Assembly: GCA_025989215.1 (NCBI GenBank)
Contig: JAPDNP010000011.1
Coordinates: 1-38,656, forward strand
DNA from: Neisseriaceae bacterium JH1-16
GTDB taxonomy: Bacteria; Pseudomonadota; Gammaproteobacteria; Burkholderiales; Chromobacteriaceae
Direction of reading: 5' to 3'
DNA length: 38,656 nucleotides
Position 1 is the first letter of the stretch; every line of letters begins with the position of its first letter. Below the pieces are notes generated by a model. The model saw only the letters and a program-made list of their open reading frames with translations. It ran no database searches and was not told the origin of the DNA. Both the position numbers and the translations under genes were made by a program. Positions 27,100 through 35,926 of this stretch are shown here, piece by piece.

Positions 27100-28839
27100 T
27101 CAGTGCAGGCGCAGGCGGTTTTCGGCGTAGGCGTACATCGGGCGCCACAGCAGCCGGTTGAACAGCACCACGAACAGCGACATCACGGTGATGCCGAGGA
27201 TGATATGCGGGAAGTCGCCGGCGGCGGTGGTCTGGGCGATATACGCGCCCAGGCCGTGGGCGTTGACGTGGGTCTTGCCCCAGGACACCGCTTCCGAAAC
27301 GATGCTGGCGTTCCACGCGCCGCCCGAGGCGGTGATCGCGCCGGTGACGTAGTAGGGGAAGATGCCCGGCAGCATCACCTTCTTCCACCACTGCCAGCCG
27401 CGGATGTGGAAGTTGGCCGCCACTTCGCGGAAGTCGTTCGGGAAGGCGGTGGTGCCGGCGATCACGTTGAACAGGATGTACCACTGGGTGCCGAGCACGA
27501 TCAGCGGGCTGAGCCAGATGTCCGGATTGGCGTCGAAATGCACGATGCCGATCACGAACACCGGGAACAGCAGGTTGGCCGGGAAGGCGGCCAGGAACTG
27601 CGCCAGCGGCTGGATCTTTTCGGCCAACTTCGGGCGCAGGCCGATCAGCACGCCCAGCGGCACCCAGATCACCGAGGCCAGCAGTACCAGGAACAGCACG
27701 CGCACCAGCGTGATCAGCCCCAGGCCGAGCACGTGGCCGACTTCGGCCAGCGCGACGCTCTGGCTGGCGTAGCCGATCACCCGCCACATCAGGTAGGCGG
27801 TGCCGGCCAGCACCAGCGTGTTCCATAGCCAGTCGATGCGGCCGGGATTGGCCTTGCTCTCGAACGGCAGCGCCACCGAGCTGCGCTGCAGGCGCAGCGG
27901 GTAGCGGGTCACTGCCAGCACCAGCGCGGTCAGCGGCGCCAGCAGTTGTTGCAACAGGCGAGTGCGGCGCACCAGGTCCAGCAGCCACGATTGCGGCGCC
28001 GACTGCGAGGCGGTGTCTTCCAGGCGGAACTTGTCGGCCCAGGCCACCAGCGGGCGGAACAGCAGCTGGTCGTAGGCGAGGATCACTAGCGTCATGCCGA
28101 CGATCAGCCAGCCGATCGCGGACAGGTTCTGCTGCGCGATCGCCTCGGCCAGATACGAACCCATGCCCGGCAGGGTGACGGTATTGTTGCCGACGGTGAT
28201 CGCCTCGGACGCGACCACGAAGAACCAGCCGCCGGACATGCTCATCATCATGTTCCAGATCAGCCCAGGCAGCGAGAACGGCACTTCGAGTTTCCAGAAC
28301 TTCTGCCAGCCGGTCAGGTGGAAGCTGCGCGACACCTCGTTCAGATCGCGCGGAATGGTGCGCATCGACTGGTAGAAGCTGAACGCCATGTTCCACGCCT
28401 GGCTGGTGAAGATCGCGAAGATCGCCGCGCACTCGGCGCCGAGCACCCGGCCGGGGAACAGCGCGAGGAAGAAGGTCACGGTGAACGAGATGTAGCCGAG
28501 CACCGGCACCGACTGCAGGATGTCCAGCATCGGGATCAGCACCTTCTCGGCGCGGCGGCTCTTGGCGGCCAGCGTGCCGTAGGCCAGCGCGAACACGAGC
28601 GAGGCGATCATCGCCGCCAGCATGCGCAGCGTAGTGCGCAGCGCGTATTCCGGCAGGCGGGTCGGGACGAGCGAGATCGGCTCGGCCTTCAGTGCCGTCA
28701 GCGGCGCCATGGTCTGGTGGTATTCGGTGCTGATCAGCGCGATCGCGCACAGGATCAGCGGAAAGGCAATCACGTCCCAGCGGTTCGGGGTCAGGCGTCG
28801 CGCCGAGTCGTGAATGAACGGGGGCAGGGCAATTCTCAT
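27100..28839 (-). CDS. Double-length ABC permease, NitT/TauT type
   Basis: A 579-residue permease in which two BPD_transp_1-type domains are joined in one chain; the usual permease has about 270 residues. Each half has its own set of membrane helices and the EAA-like loop: RSFHLTGWQKFWKLEVPFS in the first and VAANFHIRGWQWWKKVMLPG in the second. The first half includes a large middle segment, about residues 240-320, with few hydrophobic residues. It starts with an ATG at 28837-28839 that has only a weak Shine-Dalgarno. The substrate is unknown; the orphan arrangement (no binding protein) may mean that the partner lies elsewhere. Confidence 0.9.
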   Translation of the reverse strand: MRIALPPFIHDSARRLTPNRWDVIAFPLILCAIALISTEYHQTMAPLTALKAEPISLVPTRLPEYALRTTLRMLAAMIASLVFALAYGTLAAKSRRAEKVLIPMLDILQSVPVLGYISFTVTFFLALFPGRVLGAECAAIFAIFTSQAWNMAFSFYQSMRTIPRDLNEVSRSFHLTGWQKFWKLEVPFSLPGLIWNMMMSMSGGWFFVVASEAITVGNNTVTLPGMGSYLAEAIAQQNLSAIGWLIVGMTLVILAYDQLLFRPLVAWADKFRLEDTASQSAPQSWLLDLVRRTRLLQQLLAPLTALVLAVTRYPLRLQRSSVALPFESKANPGRIDWLWNTLVLAGTAYLMWRVIGYASQSVALAEVGHVLGLGLITLVRVLFLVLLASVIWVPLGVLIGLRPKLAEKIQPLAQFLAAFPANLLFPVFVIGIVHFDANPDIWLSPLIVLGTQWYILFNVIAGTTAFPNDFREVAANFHIRGWQWWKKVMLPGIFPYYVTGAITASGGAWNASIVSEAVSWGKTHVNAHGLGAYIAQTTAAGDFPHIILGITVMSLFVVLFNRLLWRPMYAYAENRLRLH

Positions 28840-28886
28840 CTGGTCGTCCGACGCGGGGCCCTCGTGGGGCCGGGTTAGGCTTCAGG

Positions 28887-28905
28887 TTGGCAACGGCATT
28901 GCCAA
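28887..28905. promoter_or_regulatory. Dyad upstream of permease (TTGGCAA type)
   Basis: TTGGCAA (28887-28893) and TTGCCAA (28899-28905) form a perfect 7-bp inverted repeat with a five-base centre, 48 bases upstream of the permease start. The symmetry and size suit a regulator binding site. Confidence 0.45.
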
Positions 28906-28920
28906 GCTTAACGCGTAGGT

Positions 28921-28941
28921 TTGACGTCACGATGACGTCAA
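28921..28941. promoter_or_regulatory. Dyad of TGACGTCA palindromes
   Basis: TTGACGTCA (28921-28929) and TGACGTCAA (28933-28941) are perfect complements with a three-base centre; each arm contains the 8-base palindrome TGACGTCA. It lies about 80-100 bases upstream of the permease start, and the -35-like TTGACG could be part of its promoter. It is a candidate operator for the transporter genes. Confidence 0.55.
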
Positions 28942-29007
28942 GTCTGTTTGGGCCGGATGATAACGGGCTAGCCGCAAAACAATCGTCAAAAAATGTAACG
29001 GTTTGTC

Positions 29008-29141
29008 AGGACCGGTGCGCGGTCTCGCGCACGAGAGGTCGACCAAGGCGAAGTGCTGCGAAGAAGCGAAGCGGGCTCATCGAGTAGGGCGGGCATGTCA
29101 ACGCAGTTCGCCCGAGTGCCGCCGCTCGTGAGCCGGAGCTC
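29008..29141 (-). repeat. Dispersed element, copy 3 (degenerate)
   Basis: A more diverged copy of the element. The start aligns with copy 1 at 19 of 28 positions, and the central stretch on the minus strand keeps GGCACTCGGG and the run GAACTGCGTTGACATG. TCAG flanks it on both sides (29006-29009, 29140-29143). The rsmJ stop (TGA, 29140-29142) is at its edge, as for the other two copies. Confidence 0.65.
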
Positions 29142-29916
29142 AGGAAGCAGCGCCGCGCAGCGCCTTGATGCTGTAGATGTCGAAGCGGGTGCTCTTGCCG
29201 ACCTGCTCGCCGCTCGGTTTCACCCCTTCGATCGGCGCACCCAGGCGCGGCCGCTTCACCACCACTCGGTTCTTGGCCGCACCGATCGCGGCCGACAGCA
29301 GCGCCGCGCTGTCGAGGTCGTCGCCGATCACCGCCTGGAACGCGGTCATGTCCTTCTTCACCGCCGCGGTCTTGCCGGTGTCGGGGAACATCGGGTCGAC
29401 GAACACCACGTCCGGGCGCTCGGCGTCGGGTAGGCTCGAGAGCCACTGCGCCGAGTCGGCGTGCACCAGCGTCATCCGCGCCACGATGTCCATCGTGTCC
29501 GGGTGAGTGCTGGCGCGGTCGAGTGCGTCGGCCAACAGTGCCGCCGCTACCGGCGAGCGCTCCACCAGGGTGACGGCGCAGCCGAGCGTCGCCAGCACGA
29601 AGCCGTCGCGGCCGAGCCCGGCGGTGGCATCGACCACGAGCGGCAGCGCCTCGGCGCCCTTCAGGCCGATCGCTTTGGCCACCGGCTGGCCGCGCCCGCC
29701 GCCCTGCTCGCGGCGGTGCTTGGCGGCGCCGGCGACGAACTCGGCGAACACCGCGCCCTGCTTGCCCACCGTCACCAGCTCCAGCCGCTCCGGCCCCAGT
29801 TCCAGCCAGTAGCCCTCGACGGGGCGGCGGGTCACCAGCGGCAGCGCGAAGCGTTCGGCCAACTGTTGGGCGGTGTGGCGGCGCGCCGGTTCGGCGCAGT
29901 AGAGCGGAGTGGTCAT
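29140..29916 (-). CDS. rsmJ: 16S rRNA (guanine1516-N2)-methyltransferase
   Basis: RsmJ methylates G1516 of 16S rRNA using S-adenosylmethionine. The 258-residue protein has the SAM-binding loop DATAGLGRD at 96-104 and the catalytic motif DPMFP at 174-178. It begins MTTPLYCAEPARRH. It is divergent from comEC. A motif copy lies at 29854-29863. Confidence 0.93.
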   Translation of the reverse strand: MTTPLYCAEPARRHTAQQLAERFALPLVTRRPVEGYWLELGPERLELVTVGKQGAVFAEFVAGAAKHRREQGGGRGQPVAKAIGLKGAEALPLVVDATAGLGRDGFVLATLGCAVTLVERSPVAAALLADALDRASTHPDTMDIVARMTLVHADSAQWLSSLPDAERPDVVFVDPMFPDTGKTAAVKKDMTAFQAVIGDDLDSAALLSAAIGAAKNRVVVKRPRLGAPIEGVKPSGEQVGKSTRFDIYSIKALRGAAS

Positions 29917-30018
29917 CGGGGGCTTCCGGTTGCGTTGCCGCGACGATACGGCAGGATGGCCGGGGCGACAACCGTCGGGGCGCTCGACGCATCAATGCTT
30001 TTGGCATAAAACGTGGCA

Positions 30019-32319
30019 ATGATCATTCCGTTCTCGCTGCCGGCGCTGGTCGCCGGGCTGGTGCTGCCGTTCTATCTGGCCGAGCTGCCCGACTGGCGCT
30101 GGGCGCTCGTCGTAGCCGTCGTGTGCGGCATCGGTCGGCGCGGTTGGCCGGGTGGACGCAACCTGCTCGGCATCGTGTTGCTGGTGGCGCTCGGTGTGGC
30201 CTGGACTAGCTGGCGCGCCGAGCAAAGGTTGGCCGAACGGCTGGCGCCGGCACTGGAGGGCAAGCCGGTGACGCTGGTCGGCGTGGTGCGCGACCTGCCC
30301 GACCCGGGCGAATTCGGTACCCGGCTGCGCCTGGAGGTCGAGCAGGTGTTGAGCCCGGGCGTGGCGCTGCCGCGCCGGCTCTTGCTTACCGATTACCGCA
30401 ATCAGGACTGGCCGCCGGGCAGCCGCTGGCGGCTGACGCTGGCGCCGAAGGCACCGACCGGTTCGGCCAACCCCTATGGCTTCGATGCCGAGGCCTGGTA
30501 CTGGTCGGAGGGTATCGGCGCCAACGGCTCGGTGCGGAAGGGACGGCAGGACGAGGGCGAGGCGAGCGATGCCCGCGCCGTGCTCGACCGTAGCCGCGCC
30601 GCCATTCTGGCGCGCATCGATAGTGCAGTGACCGAGCCGCGCGCGGCGGCGCTACTCGGCGCGCTGACCGTCGGCGCGCAGGGGCGTATCGCCGCCGCCG
30701 ACTGGCAGGCGTTCCGGCTATTGGGCCTGACCCATCTGGTCAGCATTTCCGGCCTGCACGTGACCTTGTTCGCCGGCCTGGTGGCCGCCGCATTGCGCTG
30801 GCTACTGCGCTGGCGCCCACCGCGCCGGGTGCCGCCACGGCTGGTGATCGCGTTGGGCGGTCTGGTGGCTGCGCTCGCTTACTCCCTGCTGGCCGGCTGG
30901 TCGGTGCCGACGCAGCGCACCTTCTATATGTTGGCCGTGGCGGTGTCGATGCTGTTGTTGCGCCGCGCGCTCGGGCCGTTCCAGATCTGGTGGAGCGCGC
31001 TGGTGGTGGTGCTGTTGGCCGATCCGTTCGCGGTGCTGGCGCCGGGGCTGTGGTTGTCGTTCGGCCTGGTCGCCGCCTTGATGGCGGTCAGCGTCGGTCG
31101 GCGTCGCCGGCCCGGGCGCTGGCGCGAGGCGCTGCTCGGGCAGTGGGCGGCGCTGGTGATGTCGTTGCTGCCCTTGGCGCTGTTCTTCAACGGCGTGCCG
31201 CTGGTGTCGCCCATCGCCAATGCGCTAGCGATCCCCTATGTGTTCTCGCTGCTGACCCCGCTCGCGCTGCTGGCGCTGTTGAGCCCGTGGGACGGCCCGT
31301 TGCGGCTGGCCGGTTGGCTGGCCGATGGTTTCTACTGGGCGGTCGATCTGGCCGCACCGTATGCGCGGCTATGGGCGCAGCCGGGCGTACCGTGGCCGCT
31401 GGCGGCATTGGCGCTACTGGGCTCCCTGTGGCTGATCGCGCCGCGCGGGGTACCGGGCCGACTGGCCGGGGCCTTGCTGATTGCGCCCCTGCTGCTGTAC
31501 CGGCCGTCACCGCCGGCACCGGGCACGCTGCGCGCCACGCTGATCGACGTCGGCCAAGGCCTGTCGGTGCTGGTCGAGACCGCCAACCACACTTTGCTGT
31601 ACGACACCGGCGCCGGCGACGCCGGGCGCATCGTGCTGCCGCAGCTGACCGGCTTCGGGGTGGGCAAGCTCGACGTGCTGCTGCTATCCCATCACGACAA
31701 CGACCACGACGGCGGTGCGGCCAGCCTGCTGGCGGCGCTGCCGGTCGATACGCTGCTGGCTGGTCAGCCGGAAAGCCTGCCGGATGCGCGGCCGCCTGCA
31801 CAGGCCTGTGCCTCCAACCAGAGCTGGGCGTGGGACGGGGTGCGTTTCGATATGCTGGCGCCGGACGAGGGCGAGAGTTTCAGCGAGGACAACGCCGCCA
31901 GCTGTGTGCTGCGCATCGCCACCCAGCGCCAGGCGCTGCTGCTGCCGGGCGATCTGCCGGGCCGGCAGGAGTCGAGGTTGGCCGAACGCTATGGCGCGGC
32001 GCTGCACAGCAGCGTGCTGGTGGCGGCCCACCATGGCAGCCGCTTCTCGTCGGGCGCCGACTGGCTGGCGACGGTCGCGCCGCGCCACGTGCTGTTCAGC
32101 GCCGGCTATCGCAACCGCTACCGTCACCCGCATTCGGATACGCTGGCGCGTACCAGCGACGCCGGCGCACGGGCGTGGCGCACCGACTGGCAGGGCATGC
32201 TGCGGGTGGAGCTGGGCGAGGCGGTGGCGATCAGCGGCTGGCGCGAACAGGCGCCGCGGTTCTGGCGCCGCCGGCCGGAACCGGCCCCCGCCTTGGCCGA
32301 AGCGGCGGAGGCGGAGTGA
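30019..32319 (+). CDS. comEC: DNA uptake channel protein ComEC/Rec2
   Basis: ComEC forms the inner-membrane channel that imports single-stranded DNA during natural transformation. From the ATG at 30019 it has 766 residues; a GTG at 30013 adds two. Domains in order: an N-terminal region of two hydrophobic helices and a DUF4131-like soluble part; a polytopic Competence domain around residues 215-470, containing GLTHLVSISGLHVTLFAGL; and a C-terminal metallo-beta-lactamase-like domain with SHHDNDHDGG from residue 557 and a later AAHHGSRFSSG. The metal-binding histidines and aspartates look intact, so the gene should be functional. It has three perfect motif copies (30228-30237, 30462-30471, 31977-31986) and two one-mismatch copies. 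Confidence 0.94.
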   Translation: MIIPFSLPALVAGLVLPFYLAELPDWRWALVVAVVCGIGRRGWPGGRNLLGIVLLVALGVAWTSWRAEQRLAERLAPALEGKPVTLVGVVRDLPDPGEFGTRLRLEVEQVLSPGVALPRRLLLTDYRNQDWPPGSRWRLTLAPKAPTGSANPYGFDAEAWYWSEGIGANGSVRKGRQDEGEASDARAVLDRSRAAILARIDSAVTEPRAAALLGALTVGAQGRIAAADWQAFRLLGLTHLVSISGLHVTLFAGLVAAALRWLLRWRPPRRVPPRLVIALGGLVAALAYSLLAGWSVPTQRTFYMLAVAVSMLLLRRALGPFQIWWSALVVVLLADPFAVLAPGLWLSFGLVAALMAVSVGRRRRPGRWREALLGQWAALVMSLLPLALFFNGVPLVSPIANALAIPYVFSLLTPLALLALLSPWDGPLRLAGWLADGFYWAVDLAAPYARLWAQPGVPWPLAALALLGSLWLIAPRGVPGRLAGALLIAPLLLYRPSPPAPGTLRATLIDVGQGLSVLVETANHTLLYDTGAGDAGRIVLPQLTGFGVGKLDVLLLSHHDNDHDGGAASLLAALPVDTLLAGQPESLPDARPPAQACASNQSWAWDGVRFDMLAPDEGESFSEDNAASCVLRIATQRQALLLPGDLPGRQESRLAERYGAALHSSVLVAAHHGSRFSSGADWLATVAPRHVLFSAGYRNRYRHPHSDTLARTSDAGARAWRTDWQGMLRVELGEAVAISGWREQAPRFWRRRPEPAPALAEAAEAE

Positions 32320-32336
32320 GTGGAGAGGAAACGACA

Positions 32337-32356
32337 ACGGCGGCCGTAGCCGCCGT
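32337..32356 (-). terminator. ParA gene terminator
   Basis: ACGGCGGC and GCCGCCGT (8 bp) close over a CGTA loop; the minus strand continues TTGTCGTTTCC. It lies 21 bases after the parA-like stop and 18 bases past the comEC stop, so it could serve both convergent genes. Confidence 0.65.
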
Positions 32357-32376
32357 GAGGACTTACCAGGCCGGGC

Positions 32377-33156
32377 TCAGCCGTGGCCGTTGGCGAGGGA
32401 GTGGTACAGCGCCTCGAACTCCTGCGTCAGCTTGTGGCGCGGGTCGAACCACGGCAGGGGGCTGGCCGCCTCGTGCGATTCGCGGATGCGCACCGAGCTC
32501 GACAGCGGCGCGTCGAGCACCGGCAGGCCGTCCTCGCGCAGCTCGGCCACCAGGCGCACAGGCAGGCTGGCGCGCGGCTGGAACTGGTTGACCACGATGC
32601 CCTCCACCTGCAGCGCCGGGTTGTGGTCGGCGCGGATCTCAGCGACGTTGTCGATCAGGCCGTACAGAGCCTGGCGCGAGAACGCATCGCAGTCGAACGG
32701 GATCAGGCAACGGCTGGCGGCGATCAGTGCCGAGCGGGTGTAGAAGTTCAGCGCCGGCGGGGTATCGATCCAGATCTCGTCGTAATCGGTAGCCAGCGTG
32801 TCGAGCACCTCGCGCAGCTTGAACATCTTGTAGCGCGACTCGAGCTTGCTCATCAGTTCGGCCAACTCCGGGTGCGAGGCGATCAGGTGCAGGTCGGCGA
32901 ACGGTGTCTCGGTGACGAAGGCTTGCGGCGGCTGGCCGTACAAGCTGATCGCCAGCATCTCGTTGAACAGGCCGACCGCGTTGGCGGCCGGCACCGTGTT
33001 GCCGAGCAGGTAGTGGCTGCTATTGCCCTGCGGATCGAGGTCGAGCAGCAGTACCCGCTTGCCCTGGCGCGCGGCCACCGCCGCGAGGTTGACGGTGATG
33101 GTGGTCTTGCCGACCCCGCCCTTCTGGTTGAACACCACACGACGGATCGCGTGCAT
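32377..33156 (-). CDS. ParA/MinD-type ATPase
   Basis: A 259-residue ATPase of the ParA/Soj superfamily, using ATP to position DNA or a protein complex. The deviant Walker A motif is KGGVGKTT at residues 12-19, with a signature Lys at the start of the loop, followed by [10 protein letters not shown] (Walker A') and a Walker B of the type [12 protein letters not shown]. The ATG at 33154-33156 has AAGGGGA upstream, so I prefer it to a start eight codons earlier. No ParB gene and no parS-like site are near it, so it is a solo ParA whose cargo is not evident. A motif copy is at 32857-32866. Confidence 0.88.
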   Translation of the reverse strand: MHAIRRVVFNQKGGVGKTTITVNLAAVAARQGKRVLLLDLDPQGNSSHYLLGNTVPAANAVGLFNEMLAISLYGQPPQAFVTETPFADLHLIASHPELAELMSKLESRYKMFKLREVLDTLATDYDEIWIDTPPALNFYTRSALIAASRCLIPFDCDAFSRQALYGLIDNVAEIRADHNPALQVEGIVVNQFQPRASLPVRLVAELREDGLPVLDAPLSSSVRIRESHEAASPLPWFDPRHKLTQEFEALYHSLANGHG

Positions 33157-33196
33157 AAGGTCCCCTTCACAAAGAGCCAAGGCCGGCAGGTATCGT

Positions 33197-33670
33197 TCAG
33201 CTGCCCTGGTTGTTGCAGACGAACAGCATCTGCTGGTAGCTCGCCGAGTTTTGCACCACCGGCGTCGCTTTTATCTGATCGGCATTATAGGTGAAGCTGG
33301 CGATCTGGCGGTTGGTCTCGTCGAACAGCGTCATCGAGCTCAGGCGGAAGGTGCGGCTCTGGCAGTCGATCTGCCACTGGTTGATCGAGTACTTGTGCAC
33401 CGGGGTGGACAGGAAGTTTTCCTTCTTCGGATTGAAGATGGTCTTCTTGTCGCGGAAGCTCACCAGCGTGCCTTGGCGCTTGATCGACAGCTTGTCGATC
33501 TCGTTGAGAATGTTGCCGTTGGGCGACACGCCCAGGTTCTGCCAGTCGGCATTGGCGTCGATCGCCGGCTTGCTCGGGCGCGGGTTAATCGGACTCTTGG
33601 TGGCAGGGCCGGTGGCGCAGCCGGCCAGCACGCCGGCGACGAGCGCCAGCGCGATGAAACGCTTGGACAT
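33197..33670 (-). CDS. Adhesin-E-like lipoprotein
   Basis: A 157-residue lipoprotein. The ATG at 33668-33670 has a near-perfect AGGAGG five bases ahead, and the signal peptide ends VLAGC (Cys18). The mature part contains the arrangement seen in the surface-adhesin protein E domain: a W..L strand, [12 protein letters not shown], and two cysteines, one in [13 protein letters not shown] and one at FVCNN near the end, which may form a disulfide. The resemblance is by pattern only. It is followed by the parA-like gene on the same strand. Confidence 0.65.
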   Translation of the reverse strand: MSKRFIALALVAGVLAGCATGPATKSPINPRPSKPAIDANADWQNLGVSPNGNILNEIDKLSIKRQGTLVSFRDKKTIFNPKKENFLSTPVHKYSINQWQIDCQSRTFRLSSMTLFDETNRQIASFTYNADQIKATPVVQNSASYQQMLFVCNNQGS

Positions 33671-33892
33671 GAAAACCTCCTGATCAATCGCGCTCAGTGT
33701 CGCACAGCGCGCCCGCGCCGCAAACCGCCGGCCGCGTCGGCGCTTTCGCCACAATCATGCCCGGTGCGTAGGCCCTGCTGCAGCGCTCGTTTCGGGACTA
33801 TCGTGCGCCATGGGTGCCACGCCACTTCCCGTATTGCGGCGGCAAGCGGCGTCCCATGCCGTACAATGGCCGCCTCTTTGCGGAAGGTCTCG

Positions 33893-35689
33893 ATGCAGGA
33901 CGCGCTCTCTCTTCTCAATACCGTATTCGGCTACCCGGCGTTTCGCGGCCGCCAGGCCGAGATCGTCGATCAGGTGGCGGCCGGCGGCAACGCCCTGGTG
34001 CTGATGCCCACCGGCGGCGGCAAGTCGCTGTGCTTCCAGATCCCGGCGCTGCTGCGCGATGGCGTCGCCATCGTGGTGTCGCCGCTGATCGCGCTGATGC
34101 AGGACCAGGTCGCCACGCTGGTCGAGCTGGGTGTCGCCGCGGCCTGCCTGAACTCGGCCACCGAGCCGGAGCAGGCGCGCGACATCGCCCGCCGCGCCCG
34201 CACCGGTGATCTCGACCTGCTCTACGTCGCGCCGGAGCGGCTGCTGACGCCGCGCTTCCTCGATTTTCTCGACGACGTGCCGATCTCGCTGTTCGCGATC
34301 GACGAGGCGCACTGCGTCAGCCAGTGGGGTCACGACTTCCGTCCCGAGTACCAGCAGCTCGGCCTGCTGGCCGACCGTTGGCCGAAGGTGCCGCGCATCG
34401 CGCTGACCGCCACCGCCGACGCGCAGACCCGCGAGGACATGCTGCACTTCCTGAAACTGCAGGACGCGCAGCAGTTCATCACCAGCTTCGACCGCCCCAA
34501 TCTGTTCTATCAGGTGGTGGAGAAGCACAACGCCAAGAAGCAGCTGCTCGGCTACATCCAGAACGAGCATGCTGGCTCGTCCGGCATCGTCTACTGTCTG
34601 TCGCGCAAGCGCGTCGAGGACACCGCCGCCTGGCTGTGTGAAAACGGCATCAACGCGCTCGCCTACCATGCGGGCATGAGCCACCAGGCGCGCGACGCCA
34701 ACCAGCGCCAGTTCCTGCGCGAGGACGGCGTGGTGATGTGCGCCACCGTCGCGTTCGGCATGGGCATCGACAAGCCGGACGTGCGCTTCGTCGCGCATCT
34801 GGACATGCCGAAGAGCCCGGAGAACTTTTATCAGGAATCGGGTCGCGCCGGCCGCGACGGCCTGCCGGCTAGCAGTTGGCTGTGCTACGGCTTGAACGAC
34901 CTGGTGCTGCTCAAACAGATGATCGTCGCCGGCGAAATGGCCGAGCTGCAGAAGCAGGTCGAGATCGGCAAGCTCGACGCGATGCTGGCGTTCTGCGAGA
35001 CCGCCAGCTGCCGCCGTCAGCAGATCCTGTCGCACTTCGGCGAGACGATTAAGCCCTGCGGTCATTGCGACAACTGCCTGGCGCCGCCGATCACCTTCGA
35101 TGCCACCCTGCCGGTGCAGAAGCTGCTGTCGTGCATCTATCGGGTCGGGCAGCGCTTCGCCGCCAGTCACGTGATCGACGTGCTGCGCGGCAAGGAGTCG
35201 AGCTTGGCCGAACAGTGCGGCCACACCAAGCTGTCGACCTTTGGCATTGGCAAGGATTACAGCGAGCGCGCCTGGCGCGCGATGGTGCGCCAGCTGGTGG
35301 CGCAGAAGCTGCTCGACGTCGACCTGAGCCGCGGCCAGTCGCTGGTGTTGACCGATACCAGCCGGCCGGTGCTGAAGGGCGAACAGAAGGTCTACCTGCG
35401 CCCGCTCGCCGACGACAAGGCGCCGCGCGTCGCCAGCACCGACCGCTGGCTGCGCACCGAGCGCGAGGAGCGGCTGTGGCAGGCGCTGCGCCGCTGGCGC
35501 AAGGAGCGCGCCGACGAGCACAATGTGCCGGCCTACGCGGTGTTCTCCGATCGCACGCTGCGCGACCTGATCGAGAAACGTCCGGGCAATCTGGCCGAGC
35601 TGGGCAAGGTGCACGGCGTCGGCGAACTGAAGCTGGCGCGCTACGGCGCGGCGCTGCTCGAACTGTTTATCGAGGTCGACGCCGCCTGA
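33893..35689 (+). CDS. recQ: ATP-dependent DNA helicase RecQ
   Basis: RecQ unwinds DNA 3' to 5' in recombination and repair. From the ATG at 33893-33895, preceded by GGAAGG, it has 598 residues (E. coli RecQ: 609). Visible are Walker A MPTGGGKS at about 38-46, the DEAH box in [15 protein letters not shown] at about 137, the zinc-binding RQC region with cysteines around 368-396 (CETASC ... CGHCDNC), and the C-terminal HRDC domain. It has one motif copy at 34377-34386 and is followed by another at 35705-35714. Confidence 0.96.
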   Translation: MQDALSLLNTVFGYPAFRGRQAEIVDQVAAGGNALVLMPTGGGKSLCFQIPALLRDGVAIVVSPLIALMQDQVATLVELGVAAACLNSATEPEQARDIARRARTGDLDLLYVAPERLLTPRFLDFLDDVPISLFAIDEAHCVSQWGHDFRPEYQQLGLLADRWPKVPRIALTATADAQTREDMLHFLKLQDAQQFITSFDRPNLFYQVVEKHNAKKQLLGYIQNEHAGSSGIVYCLSRKRVEDTAAWLCENGINALAYHAGMSHQARDANQRQFLREDGVVMCATVAFGMGIDKPDVRFVAHLDMPKSPENFYQESGRAGRDGLPASSWLCYGLNDLVLLKQMIVAGEMAELQKQVEIGKLDAMLAFCETASCRRQQILSHFGETIKPCGHCDNCLAPPITFDATLPVQKLLSCIYRVGQRFAASHVIDVLRGKESSLAEQCGHTKLSTFGIGKDYSERAWRAMVRQLVAQKLLDVDLSRGQSLVLTDTSRPVLKGEQKVYLRPLADDKAPRVASTDRWLRTEREERLWQALRRWRKERADEHNVPAYAVFSDRTLRDLIEKRPGNLAELGKVHGVGELKLARYGAALLELFIEVDAA

Positions 35690-35704
35690 GCGGGCAATCT
35701 GCGT

Positions 35705-35714
35705 TTCGGCCAAC
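35705..35714 (+). repeat. Intergenic TTCGGCCAAC motif after recQ
   Basis: A perfect motif copy 15 bases after the recQ stop, in the long non-coding gap before argJ. Confidence 0.8.
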
Positions 35715-35753
35715 CTGTTGTCCGACAAATTTCGCTACAATCGTTCGGAATAA

Positions 35754-35804
35754 GAGTCGCCAGGCCAGCTCGCCGTCATTCCCGGCAGGCTGACCTGGCG
35801 GCTC
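35754..35804 (+). ncRNA. Long hairpin in recQ-argJ gap
   Basis: A 51-base stretch folds into a near-perfect hairpin: GAGTCGCCAGG pairs with CCTGGCGGCTC (10 of 11), then CAGCTCGCCG pairs with CGGCAGGCTG (one mismatch, one wobble), around a TCATTCC loop. A TACAAT box at 35736-35741 could be the -10 of a promoter that would place the hairpin at the start of the argJ leader, but no convincing -35 is visible. There is no T run after it, so it is not a plain terminator. Confidence 0.5.
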
Positions 35805-35819
35805 TACCAATTAGGGCTG

Positions 35820-35888
35820 CTGACAAAACCCCGCGCAGCGGGCGTGGCCAGACGCGTAGTCGCAGATGGGCCGGGCGGGTTCTGTCAG
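35820..35888. repeat. Inverted-repeat-bounded segment before argJ
   Basis: CTGACAAAACCC at 35820-35831 and GGGTTCTGTCAG at 35877-35888 are complementary at 11 of 12 positions. The 69-base segment sits between the hairpin at 35754-35804 and the argJ ribosome binding site. It could be part of a structured leader or a small mobile-element remnant. Confidence 0.5.
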
Positions 35889-35926
35889 TGGTTCTTAAGC
35901 AATCCAAGCTCCGAGGAGAAGCAGCA

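Noticed and set aside
33755-35728. Long antisense frame opposite recQ
   Set aside because: RecQ has all helicase motifs on the plus strand; the antisense translation shows no recognisable domain.
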